A stretch of 64,000 bases of DNA, taken from contig CAWJNE010000002.1 in assembly GCA_963844175.1 (NCBI GenBank), positions 151,744 through 215,743 of the forward strand, given 5' to 3'. A program made the position numbers and the translations under genes. Below, piece after piece: positions 26,660 through 35,094 of this stretch. Below the pieces are notes generated by a model. That model saw nothing but the letters and a program-made list of their open reading frames with translations, did no database searches and was not told the DNA's origin. Numbering within the stretch: position 1 is the first letter of the stretch; every line of letters begins with the position of its first letter. This stretch comes from JALZMG01 sp963844175. Its GTDB lineage: Bacteria; Actinomycetota; Acidimicrobiia; Acidimicrobiales; Ilumatobacteraceae.

Positions 26660-28024
26660 TCAGTCCTCCAACAACTCGAGGCGCCGGCTCTGGTCGCTGA
26701 CCCAGGCGCCGGCCGGGTCGACGGCGGCCCGTACGGCCTGCCACTCGGCAAGGCGGGGGTAGCCGCGCCGGATCGCCGCCGGCGTCGTGTGGGCGTCCTT
26801 GGCCAGGTAGTGGCGCCCGCCGGCGTCGAGCACGATCTCGTCGAGCCCATGGAGCATCTCGGCCAGGCCCGGTGCTGCCGCCGGCAAGTCGAGGGCCAGC
26901 GTCCAGCCGGGCCGGGGGAAGCTGAGCGGCGCCGGGTTGCCGTCACCGAAGCGCTTGAGCACGGCCAGGAAACTCGCCGTGCCCGAGGCGGCGAGGCGCT
27001 CGACGACCCGCCGCAGCGCCAGCTCCTCACCGAAGGGCACGACGAACTGGTATTGCAGGAACCCCCGCCGCCCGTACAGGCGGTTCCACGAACCGACGAA
27101 GTCGAGGATGTGGAAGTAGCTCGGGATCGACACGATCTGGGCCACTTTGCGCGTGGGGGCCTTGCGGAACCACAGCTCGTTGAACGCCGCCATCGTCAGA
27201 TGGCTGACGAGCCCCCGCCCGGGGATCACCGGCGGCACGGCGGCGAGCTGCCGGGGGGCGTAGGCCAGCGGATCGACGGCGGCCTTCGGCGCCAGCTGGT
27301 CCTGGGTGGCGTGCTCGCCCCGGGTCAGCACGCTGCGCCCGAGGTGCTTGCCCTTCGCCACGAGGTCGATCCACGCCACCGAGTAGCGGTAGTAACGGTC
27401 GCCCTCGTCCATCAGGGCGAGCAGGGCGTCGAGGTCGGGCAGGCGGTCCGTGTCGACGGAGCACCGGCTGGTCTCGATCGGCAGCAGGCCGATGGTGGCG
27501 TCGAGGATGACGCCGGTCAGCCCCATCCCGCCGACCGTGGCCCAGAACAGTTCCGGGCGTTCGTCGGGGGCCAGCTCGACGACGCTGCCGTCGGCGAGCA
27601 GCAGCGACAGCCGGCGGACGTGATTGCCGAACGAGCCGTCGACGTGGTGGTTCTTGCCGTGGATGTCGCTGGCGATGGCGCCGCCGACCGTGACGAACCG
27701 GGTGCCCGGCGTGACCGGTACGAAGAAGCCGCGGGGGACGATGACCCGCAGCAGCTCGTCCAGGCTGATCCCACCCGGCACGGTGGCCGTGGCGGCTGTC
27801 GGGTCGACGACCACCTCGTGGGCCGAGTCGAGCAGGCGCAGGGCGACACCGCCGCCGTTCTGGGCCGAGTCACCGTACGAGCGGGCCAGGCCACGCGTGA
27901 TGCCGCCGCGATCGGGGAGGTCCTTGACCATCGCTGCCAGGGCCGATCGGTCGCCGCTCGGGACGCTGACGACCTCGCCGACGGTCGGAGCGGTGCGCCC
28001 CCACCCCGCCAGCGACGTCAACAC
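26660..28024 (-). CDS. dprE1: Decaprenylphosphoryl-beta-D-ribose oxidase (DprE1)
   Basis: An FAD-dependent oxidase of 454 residues, close to the 461 of the tuberculosis enzyme. The N-domain has GLARSYGDSAQNGGG and IASDIHGKNHHVDGSFGNHV, the FAD site of vanillyl-alcohol-oxidase-type proteins. The substrate domain has SIPSYFHILDFVGSWNRLYG, LQYQFVVPFG, FLAVLKRFGDGNPAPLSFPR and SDQSRRLELL at the end, all matching DprE1. It converts decaprenylphosphoryl-ribose to the keto form that DprE2 reduces. The residue equal to the benzothiazinone-reactive Cys387 is Ala here (Ala377, in PGWTLALDLP). GTG 28024 is chosen; GTG 28036 is possible. Confidence 0.92.
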   Translation of the reverse strand: MLTSLAGWGRTAPTVGEVVSVPSGDRSALAAMVKDLPDRGGITRGLARSYGDSAQNGGGVALRLLDSAHEVVVDPTAATATVPGGISLDELLRVIVPRGFFVPVTPGTRFVTVGGAIASDIHGKNHHVDGSFGNHVRRLSLLLADGSVVELAPDERPELFWATVGGMGLTGVILDATIGLLPIETSRCSVDTDRLPDLDALLALMDEGDRYYRYSVAWIDLVAKGKHLGRSVLTRGEHATQDQLAPKAAVDPLAYAPRQLAAVPPVIPGRGLVSHLTMAAFNELWFRKAPTRKVAQIVSIPSYFHILDFVGSWNRLYGRRGFLQYQFVVPFGEELALRRVVERLAASGTASFLAVLKRFGDGNPAPLSFPRPGWTLALDLPAAAPGLAEMLHGLDEIVLDAGGRHYLAKDAHTTPAAIRRGYPRLAEWQAVRAAVDPAGAWVSDQSRRLELLED

Positions 28025-28138
28025 ACGGTCCGCACCCACAGCGGCGCCACGATAGGGGTCCCGCCGCACGCTCGTGGAGCACCTCGTGGCCAGGTCCTGA
28101 GCGGGGCGGGCGGAGCCGCGATCCAACGGGCCGCTCGT

Positions 28139-28154
28139 ATGATTCGCTCGCTCG
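28139..28154 (-). repeat. 16-mer of the GAGCGAGCGAATCAT family (inverted)
   Basis: On the minus strand this reads CGAGCGAGCGAATCAT, identical to the starts of both copies of the 7014-7216 duplication. It lies in the 161-base divergent gap between dprE1 and the GlnX-like gene, about 30 bases before the GlnX-like start. A partial copy occurs at 31587-31598 before the kinase gene. Confidence 0.7.
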
Positions 28155-28185
28155 GCAGCTCCCGTCGTCGGGCAGAGGACACGAC

Positions 28186-29473
28186 GTGCAACGGACGACT
28201 GCGGCGGCGACCAGCACCCCGATCCCGTCGACCGCGTCGACCGTGCAACGGGTCCGCGACCTGCTCTCGCCCAGGTCGACGCCGGGCGGGTTCCGGCTCG
28301 CCGCGGCGGTGGCCACCGTGGTCTGCGCGCTGTGCGGGATCCTCGCCGCGTCGGCGATCTCCGCTCGCAGCGGGTCCATCGACTCGGCGGCGGGGGCGTC
28401 CGAGCAGCTGGTCGGCGTGCAGCAGATCCGCGTGGCTGCCGTCGAAGCCGACTCGATCGCCGCCTCGTCCTACCTCGCCGACAGCGTTGAGCAGGCCGTG
28501 CTGCGCGGCGACCTACGAGGATCGCCTGGGCGAGGCCACGCGCCTGCTCGCTGAGGTCGCCCAGCGGGCCCCCGCCAGCGACGTCGAGGCGCTGGCCACC
28601 GCCAACGCCACCCTCACCACGTTCGCCGGCCTGGTCGAGCAGGCGCGGGCGAACAACCTCCAGGGCTTCCCGGTCGGTGCCGCCTACCAGCGCCAGGCGT
28701 CGGCGCTCGTCACCGACGACCTGCTCCCCGCCCTCGACGCCGTCGACCTGGCCAGCCGCCAGCGGCTCAACGACGCGCTCAGCGACTCCACCCGCAACGG
28801 CGTGATCGCCATCGTCCTGCTGCTCGTCGCCCTGGTCGCGCTGGTGGTCGCGTCGTGGGTGCTGTTCCGGCGCACCCGGCGCATCCTCAACGTGCCGGTC
28901 GCCGTCGGCGCCGCGCTGGTGCTCGTCGCCCTCCTCTGGTCGGCCTTCACCCTCCTGCCGACGGGACGGACGATCGAGGACACGGTCGACACGTCCCTGC
29001 GCAGCGCCGACGCGCTCTCGCGGGCCCGGGCCAGCGCCTTCGACGCCCGCCGCGCCGAGTCGTTGACCCTCGTCAACCGGGGCAACGGCGCGGCGAACGA
29101 GGCGGACTGGCGCCTCGCCGATGCGGCGGTCGTGGCCGCCCTCGACGAGGCCTGCGCCAGCGCCAGCGACTGCTTCGACGAACCGTGGGAGGCCTACCAG
29201 TTGGAGTTCGCCGAGGTGCGCCGGCTGGACAACGAAGACGGGGACTACGACGGTGCCGTCGAGCGCTCGCTCGGGCCGGCGGCCAGTGCCTTCGACGGGT
29301 TCGATGGCGCCACCACGGAGGCCCAGAACCTGCGCGTCGGCCAGGTGAGCAGCGGCTTCGACGACGCCGGCGGGCCGCTCGAGCTGCTGCGGTGGGGGGT
29401 CCTCGTCGCCGGGCTCGCCGCAGCGGCAGCCGTCGTCGTCGGCTTCGGACAACGGCTGAGGGAGTACCGATGA
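28186..29473 (+). pseudogene. GlnX-like membrane sensor protein, frameshifted
   Basis: GTG 28186 has AGAGG eight bases upstream. Frame one runs through a membrane span (FRLAAAVATVVCALCGILAA) and an extracytoplasmic helical region to SSYLADSVEQAVL, then loses coherence. From TAC 28514 the protein continues one frame over with YEDRLGEATRLLAEVAQRAP to three more spans and the end RLREYR. One extra base in 28505-28513 explains this. The total is about 428 residues. In M. tuberculosis, GlnX is a membrane protein with an outer helical sensor that, with lipoprotein GlnH, passes aspartate/glutamate availability to kinase PknG. The identity rests on layout and on neighbours GlnH and PknG, not strong motifs. 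The frameshift may be a sequencing error. Confidence 0.7.
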
Positions 29474-30472
29474 CCCGCCGCCTCGCCGCCCTCGCCGCCC
29501 TCGCTGCCGTGACGGCGGCGTGCGGTGCCCCGCAGCTCGCGGCGCCGCCGGAGGTCACCGCCCCACCGACGACGGCGCCCCCGGAGGAGACGTTCCCGGA
29601 GTGCACCCCCGAGGAGGCCGAGCTCGACGCCACGCGCTCCTACGCCCCGGCAGGGTGCCCTTCCACCTCCCGGCGACATGCCGGCCGGATCGACGATGGC
29701 CGAGATCCAGGACCGCGGCCGGCTGATCGTCGGCGTCTCCGCCGACACGTTGCAGTTCGGCGCCCTCGACGCCACCGGCACACCCGAGGGCTTCGACATC
29801 GACATGCTCAAGGAGGTCGCCAAGGCGATCTTCGGCGAGGGCGGCGAGACCCAGCTCGAGTACCGGGTGATGCCATACGCCGGCCGGCTGCCGAGCCTGG
29901 AGGACGACGAGGTCGATCTGGTCGCCCACACCATGACGATCAACTGCGACCGCTGGAAGCGGATCGCCTTCTCGTCGACGTACTACGACGCCGGCCAGAA
30001 GGTGTTGGTGCCGACCGAGCTCGAACTACGAGAGCGTCGACGACCTCGTCGTCGACGGGGCCACGGTGTGCGTGCCCGACGAGACCACCAACGAGCAGGA
30101 GATCACCAAGCCCGAGTACACCGAGCCCGAGGACGGCGGTTCTGGGTATCGAGGTGGTCGCACTACGCGACATCACCGATTGCCTCGTCGCCGTGCAGCA
30201 GGGGCAGGCCGGCGGCGATCACCGGCGACGACACCGTGCTCGTCGGCCTGGCCGCCCAGGACCCGAACCTGCGGGTCGTCGGCGAGCCCCTCACCGAGGA
30301 GCCCTACGGCATCGGGGTGCGCGCCGACGAGATCGACCTGGTGCAGTTCGTCAACGCCGTATTGGAGGACGTGCGCGCGAACGGCCGGTGGGGCGAGATC
30401 TACACCGAGTGGGTCTCCGACGACCCGACGGTCACTCCACCGGCGCCACCGGAGCCGGTGTACGAGCGGTGA
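29470..30472 (+). pseudogene. GlnH-like solute-binding lipoprotein, several frameshifts
   Basis: ATG 29470 overlaps the previous stop. The signal peptide RLAALAALAAVTAAC has a lipobox-like end, so the protein would be a lipoprotein. The periplasmic-binding part is recognisable: AEIQDRGRLIVGVSADTLQF, EGFDIDMLKEVAKAIFG, DLVAHTMTINCDRWKRIAFS, TDCLVAVQQGQ and TGDDTVLVGLAAQDPNLRVV. Four single extra bases are needed to join them, near 29650-29656, 30020-30023, 30135 and 30211. In M. tuberculosis GlnH binds aspartate/glutamate and acts upstream of PknG. The intact pieces look well conserved, so these may be assembly insertions. If real, the sensor would be dead. Confidence 0.78.
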
Positions 30473-31566
30473 GCCCCAGCGCGCCCCCTCCGGCGGTGCC
30501 GCCGGCCGGGACCGTCCTCGACGACACTGCCGCCCGCCGGTTGGCCGCCGAGCTGGACACGTGGGTAGCCGACCTCGCCTCGCGGCTCGTCGACCTCGAC
30601 GCCGATGCCCAGGCCTCGGGGGACGACGCGCTGCGCACCGACGTCGCCGCCGCCTTCACCCTGTGGCGGGCCGTGTCCGAGCGCGCCGAGTCCTGGGACG
30701 GTGTCGGCGGCGCCAACCGTGACCACCGAGCCAAGCTGCTGGCGACGGCGTGGACGCCGCTGACCGCCGACACCGGCGAGGTCGTCGCCGACCACCTCGC
30801 CGACGCCGTGGCCTTCCTCGATGCCCTCGTCGACAAGCTCGCCGCCAACGTCACCGCGGCCAGCCAGGCGGCCGCCGGCGCGGCGACCGCCTGGCAATCG
30901 CTCGACGAGGATCTCCGGCACGCCGCCCAGGCCGCCGCCCGCCTCGGCCAGGAGGTGCGCCACGTCGCGGACCTCGAGGCCGACGCCGCCAGCCGGTCCC
31001 GGGCCGTGGAGCCGCCGGCCGAGCTGGCCCAGCGGGCGGCTGCGGTCCGCGCCCGGCTGGACGTCGCCGAAGGTGAGCGCCAGGAGGTCCTGGATCGCCT
31101 GCAGCAGGCGTCGAGCGCCGTCACCCAGCTGCAGCGGCGCGAGCAGGAGGTGCGTGCCCTGGCGGCGGCGTGCCGCGAGAAGATCGCTGACGCACCGCGC
31201 CTCGCCGTCCCCTCGATCGCCGCTCTGGGCCCGGCGCCCGACGGTGTCGCCGACCGGCCGTGGCCGGCGGTCCGCGCCGGCGCCGTCGAGTGGTTGCGAA
31301 TGGTCGATCGCGCCGGCGCCGCGCTCGATGAGGCCGAGCGCCGCTTCCGTGCCCCGTTGGCCCGCCGCGACGAGCTGCGCGGGCTGCTCCAGGCGTTCCG
31401 CCACAAGGCGGCCAGCGCCGGCCTGGCCGAGCACGAGCAGCTCGACCCGCGCTACGTCGCCGCACGCGACCTGCTGTGGGTCGCGCCGTGCGACCTCGCC
31501 GACGCCGAGGCGCAGGTCGACGAGTACGTCCGCACGATCAACCAGATGATGCACGGGGTGAACTAA
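30469..31566 (+). CDS. Coiled-coil protein of unknown function in the PknG operon
   Basis: A 365-residue soluble protein that I do not recognise. It is dominated by long Ala/Arg/Glu-rich helices, with a likely coiled coil from about residue 90 to 240 (DLEADAASRSRAVEPPAELA, ARLDVAEGERQEVLDRLQQA). A second helical part with WLRMVDRAGAALDEAERRF and LDPRYVAARDLLWVAPCDL closes the protein. No signal peptide or membrane span is seen. GTG 30469 overlaps the GlnH stop by four bases, and the kinase follows after 127 bases. It sits between the sensor lipoprotein and the cytoplasmic kinase, so it may be a scaffold linking GlnX and PknG; this is inference. Confidence 0.75.
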   Translation: MSPSAPPPAVPPAGTVLDDTAARRLAAELDTWVADLASRLVDLDADAQASGDDALRTDVAAAFTLWRAVSERAESWDGVGGANRDHRAKLLATAWTPLTADTGEVVADHLADAVAFLDALVDKLAANVTAASQAAAGAATAWQSLDEDLRHAAQAAARLGQEVRHVADLEADAASRSRAVEPPAELAQRAAAVRARLDVAEGERQEVLDRLQQASSAVTQLQRREQEVRALAAACREKIADAPRLAVPSIAALGPAPDGVADRPWPAVRAGAVEWLRMVDRAGAALDEAERRFRAPLARRDELRGLLQAFRHKAASAGLAEHEQLDPRYVAARDLLWVAPCDLADAEAQVDEYVRTINQMMHGVN

Positions 31567-31586
31567 TGAGCGAGGGAGTCTTCGAT

Positions 31587-31598
31587 CGAGCGAATCAT
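31587..31598 (+). repeat. Intergenic 12-mer of the GAGCGAATCAT family before the kinase gene
   Basis: CGAGCGAATCAT recurs from the 7014-7216 duplication, and is followed by CAGCACGGTC where the duplication has CGTTACGGTC. The 127-base gap 31567-31693 otherwise shows no clear promoter. The stop of the coiled-coil gene is followed at once by ATGAGCGAG, a start-like sequence that leads nowhere useful. Confidence 0.55.
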
Positions 31599-31693
31599 CA
31601 GCACGGTCTTCTCGGTCATGGCCGAGCTCTTGTTGCGCTCCGGCTCGGCGCGACCCGGCCATGGCAAGGTGCTCACATGACAGCGGTCGGCAC

Positions 31694-33925
31694 ATGGTGA
31701 GCTGCACGCAGCCGGGCTGTACCGGCCAGATCCTGGACGGCTACTGCGACGTGTGTGGCATGGCGGCCACCGCTGGGCCGGTGACACCGAGCACGGCGCA
31801 ATCTGGGTCGGCGCCGGGCGCCGGCACCGACCCGCTGTCGATGCGCACACCGAGCGGTCGCGTCACCAGCTCCCGACTCGGCACCGTGCCGCTCGGCTCG
31901 CAGCGCACGACCAGCGGCAGCCGTCGCACGCAGCGCCTCGGCGTCCGCCGCACCGGGTCGACGAGCCTGGGCGCCGGGATGGTCTCCGTGCCGCCGGTGC
32001 CCACCCTGGACCCGGCCGCCGCGCTGATGGACCCGGCCGTCGTCGCCGAGCGCAAGCGCTACTGCGCCACCTGCCAGTCCCCGGTTGGCCGCGCCCGCGG
32101 CGACCAGCCCGGTCGAACCAAGGGCTTCTGCCCGAAGTGCCGCACCCCCTTCGACTTCGACCCGCGCCTGCAGCCCGGGATGCTCGTCGGCGGCCAGTAC
32201 GAGGTGGCCGGCTGCCTCGCCCACGGCGGGATGGGGTGGATCTACCTGGCCCGCGACCGCAACGTCAACGGCCGGTGGGTCGTGCTCAAGGGCCTGCTCA
32301 ACGCCGGCGATCCGGACGCCTCGCGCGCCGCCGTGGCCGAGAAGCAGTACCTGGCCGAGGTCGAGCACCCGCTGATCGTCGAGATCTACAACTTCGTCAC
32401 CGCCCCCGACGGCGCGTCGTACATCGTGATGGAGTACGTCGGCGGGACGTCCCTGAACGACCTGATCCGGCAGCGCAGCGAGCAGCGGGGCGGCGCCTAC
32501 GCGCCGCTCCCGGTCGACCAGGCGATCGCCTACATGGTCGAGGTGCTGCCGGCGTTCTCGTACCTGCACACCAGCGGCCTCCTCTACTGCGACTTCAAGC
32601 CGGCCAACGTGATCCAGGTCGCCGAGAGCGTCAAGCTGATCGACCTCGGGGGGGTGCGGCGGATCGGCGACGACGAGACGCCGATCTACGGCACCGTCGG
32701 GTTCCAGGCCCCAGAGGTGCCCCGCGACGGGTGCACGATCGCCTCGGACATCTACACCGTCGGTCGCACACTGGCCGTCCTGGTCTTCGAGTTCCGCGGC
32801 TCGACCGGCGAGTACGTCGATCGCTTGCCGACGCCCGAGCAGGTCCCGCTCTTCGCCGAGCAGGACTCGCTGTACCGACTGCTGGTGCGCTCGACCGCGC
32901 CGGCGCCCGAGGACCGGTTCCAGTCCGCCGACGAGCTGCGCGAGCAGCTGCTCGGCGTGCTGCGCGAAGTGACGTCGCGCGACGACGGCGACTTCCGCTC
33001 CGTGCCGTCGACCTACTTCGACACGCCGGCGATCTCCAGTGACGAGCTGGGCTGGAACGAGCTGCCGGGCCTGCGCACCGACGCCACCGACCCGATGGCG
33101 TCGTGGCTGAGCGGCGTGACGTCCGACGACCCTGCCCGCCTGCTGGCGCTCCTCGACGGCGCGCCGGAGCAGACGGCCGCCGTCCGCCTGGCCCGGGCCC
33201 GGGCCGCGCTCGAGGTCGGCGACGTCGCCCGGGCCAAGGCCGAGTGCGACGCCCTTCTCGAAGCGGATCCGTGGGACTGGCGGGCCGTGTGGATGAACGG
33301 TCTGAGCGCGCTGGCCCAGGGCGACGTCCCGGGTGCTGTGTCGGCATTCAACGCCGTGTACGGCCAGGTGCCCGGCGAGCTGGCGCCGAAGCTGGCGCTG
33401 GCGCGGGCCTGCGAGTTGGCCGACGAGCGGGAGGTCGCCGGCCGGCTGTACGCCGTGTGCTCGCGGACGGACGGCTCCTACCTCGCCCCCGCCCAGTTCG
33501 GCCTGGCCCGCCTGGCCTTGGCCGACGGCCGTCCGGGCGATGCCCTCGCCGCGCTGGCCCGGATCCCACCGGTCAGCCGGGCGTACGGCGAGTCGCGCCG
33601 CCAGCGAGCGTCCTTGCTCGTCGACAGCGGGTCGGCCACGCCGGACGATCTCGCCGCAGCGTCCGTCGAGGTCGACCGCGCCGGGCTCCCACCGCGTGAC
33701 CGGGCGGCACTGCAGATCGACATCCTCGAAGCCGCCCTGGCCATGACGGCGAACGGCGGCGGCAACCCCGCGACGCAGGTCGTGGGGGTGCCGATGACCG
33801 AGCCGGACGTGCGCGTCGCCCTCGAGCACGTGTACCGGTCGGCTGCTCGCTTGTCGGACGACCCCCAGCAGCGCATCGAGCTCGTCGACCGGGCCAACGC
33901 CGTCCGACCACGAACGCTGACGTGA
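31694..33925 (+). CDS. pknG: PknG-type serine/threonine protein kinase
   Basis: A 743-residue soluble kinase, near the 750 of M. tuberculosis PknG. An extra small zinc ribbon lies at residues 4-21 (Cys4, Cys9, Cys18, Cys21). A rubredoxin-like domain follows with Cys124, Cys127, Cys146 and Cys149. The kinase domain has LAHGGMGWIYLARD, Lys199 in WVVLKG, LLYCDFKPANVI with Asp300 instead of the HRD form, and LIDLGG instead of DFG, as PknG does. The last 280 residues form TPR-like helices. PknG phosphorylates FHA proteins GarA/OdhI to control 2-oxoglutarate metabolism. ATG 31694 is chosen; GTG 31697 is possible. Upstream GlnX/GlnH-like genes and downstream phosphatase, vWA and FHA genes suggest one signalling unit. 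Confidence 0.93.
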   Translation: MVSCTQPGCTGQILDGYCDVCGMAATAGPVTPSTAQSGSAPGAGTDPLSMRTPSGRVTSSRLGTVPLGSQRTTSGSRRTQRLGVRRTGSTSLGAGMVSVPPVPTLDPAAALMDPAVVAERKRYCATCQSPVGRARGDQPGRTKGFCPKCRTPFDFDPRLQPGMLVGGQYEVAGCLAHGGMGWIYLARDRNVNGRWVVLKGLLNAGDPDASRAAVAEKQYLAEVEHPLIVEIYNFVTAPDGASYIVMEYVGGTSLNDLIRQRSEQRGGAYAPLPVDQAIAYMVEVLPAFSYLHTSGLLYCDFKPANVIQVAESVKLIDLGGVRRIGDDETPIYGTVGFQAPEVPRDGCTIASDIYTVGRTLAVLVFEFRGSTGEYVDRLPTPEQVPLFAEQDSLYRLLVRSTAPAPEDRFQSADELREQLLGVLREVTSRDDGDFRSVPSTYFDTPAISSDELGWNELPGLRTDATDPMASWLSGVTSDDPARLLALLDGAPEQTAAVRLARARAALEVGDVARAKAECDALLEADPWDWRAVWMNGLSALAQGDVPGAVSAFNAVYGQVPGELAPKLALARACELADEREVAGRLYAVCSRTDGSYLAPAQFGLARLALADGRPGDALAALARIPPVSRAYGESRRQRASLLVDSGSATPDDLAAASVEVDRAGLPPRDRAALQIDILEAALAMTANGGGNPATQVVGVPMTEPDVRVALEHVYRSAARLSDDPQQRIELVDRANAVRPRTLT

Positions 33926-34000
33926 GCGAGCGTCCGGGCCAACCGAACACGCACCGGCCAGGGTGTGCGAGCGAACAGGCGTCCACGTGACGAGTCGAGC

Positions 34001-35080
34001 GTGACGGACGACGCGGACGAAACCGGGTCGGCCGACGCGCCAGCGGAGCTGGAGCGCTGCCCGTCATGCGGTGAGGCGATCCATGCCGGTGACGCCTTCT
34101 GCGAGTCGTGCGGGGCGACGTTGGATCCTGCTGCGGCGATCGCCGTCGCCGACCCGGCGCCGGTCCCGGCGCTCGTGCCCGACGACGCGGGCGACGCCGG
34201 CGCCACGGTTTGTCGCTCGTGCGGCGGCGGCGAGTTCGCCGACGGGTTCTGCTCGACGTGCGGGGCCAAGCAGCCGATCTGGCGCGATCACTTCACCGAA
34301 TCTCCCGTCGAGTGGATCGCCGGGGTCTGCGACAAGGGCGTCGGGCGCAACCGCAACGAGGACGCCATGGCCTTGGCGGCGGTCGGCGATCGCGCCGTGC
34401 TCGTGGTCTGCGACGGCGTGACGACGGCGCCGGAGAGCGACCGCGCCAGCATGGCGGCGGCCCGCGCCGCACGCGATGTGCTGGCCGAGGCGGCCGGATC
34501 ACCGGACGGGACGGCGGCGGCCATCGCCCACTGGGGCGCCGTGCTCGTGGAGTCCTGCGTCGCCGCCCAGCGGGAGGCGATCGCCGTGGCTCGGGCGCTG
34601 GGCGACCCACCGGAACCACCGTCGTGCACCTTCGTCGCCGCCGTCGAGGACGACGACCTGCTGCACGTCGCCTGGTGCGGCGACTCGCGGGCCTACTGGC
34701 TCGGCGACGACGGCGACGGCGTCCAGCTCACGGTCGACCACTCACTGGGGACGGAGATGGTCAAGGCCGGCATGCCGCGCCAGCAGGCCGAGGCGGACCC
34801 GACGAGCCACACGATCACGCGATGGCTCGGCGCGGACAGCATCAACCCCTCGCCCGAGACGGGGTCGCTCGAGCTGTCCGGGCCAGGGTGGCTGCTCGTC
34901 TGCAGCGACGGGCTGTGGAACCACCTCAGCGGCGCCGCCGAGCTCGACACCTTCGTGCGGGCCACCGGGTCGTCCGATCCGATGGTCGTCGCCGACGCCC
35001 TCGTCGACCGGGCCAACGCCGGAGGCGGCCACGACAACATCACGGCCGTGCTCGCCCGGGTCGGCCGGAGCGAGGGCTGA
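34001..35080 (+). CDS. PP2C-family serine/threonine phosphatase with two N-terminal zinc ribbons
   Basis: A 359-residue phosphatase. Two short zinc ribbons come first: Cys20, Cys23, Cys34, Cys37 and Cys71, Cys74, Cys84, Cys87. The PP2C domain then shows GRNRNEDAMALAA (Asp121), VLVVCDGVTTAPES (Asp138), HVAWCGDSRAYWLG, LLVCSDGLWNHLSG and GGHDNITAVLAR, covering the metal-binding acids of the family. GTG 34001 is preferred over GTG 33965, which lies in the repeat-like stretch after the kinase stop. It likely reverses phosphorylation by the upstream kinase on the FHA or vWA protein; this is inferred from the gene order. No membrane span is present. Confidence 0.9.
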   Translation: MTDDADETGSADAPAELERCPSCGEAIHAGDAFCESCGATLDPAAAIAVADPAPVPALVPDDAGDAGATVCRSCGGGEFADGFCSTCGAKQPIWRDHFTESPVEWIAGVCDKGVGRNRNEDAMALAAVGDRAVLVVCDGVTTAPESDRASMAAARAARDVLAEAAGSPDGTAAAIAHWGAVLVESCVAAQREAIAVARALGDPPEPPSCTFVAAVEDDDLLHVAWCGDSRAYWLGDDGDGVQLTVDHSLGTEMVKAGMPRQQAEADPTSHTITRWLGADSINPSPETGSLELSGPGWLLVCSDGLWNHLSGAAELDTFVRATGSSDPMVVADALVDRANAGGGHDNITAVLARVGRSEG

Positions 35081-35094
35081 GTACCCTCATCACG

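Noticed and set aside
26312..28500. A long plus-strand open frame before the GlnX-like gene
   Set aside because: It is antisense to dprE1/dprE2. Only its last part, from about 28514, is real coding sequence, joined to the GlnX-like gene by a frameshift.
33926..34000. Small open frame beginning GTGAGCGAGCG after the kinase gene
   Set aside because: It has about 20 codons, starts in the dispersed GAGCGAGC element and shows no ribosome site or conserved features.
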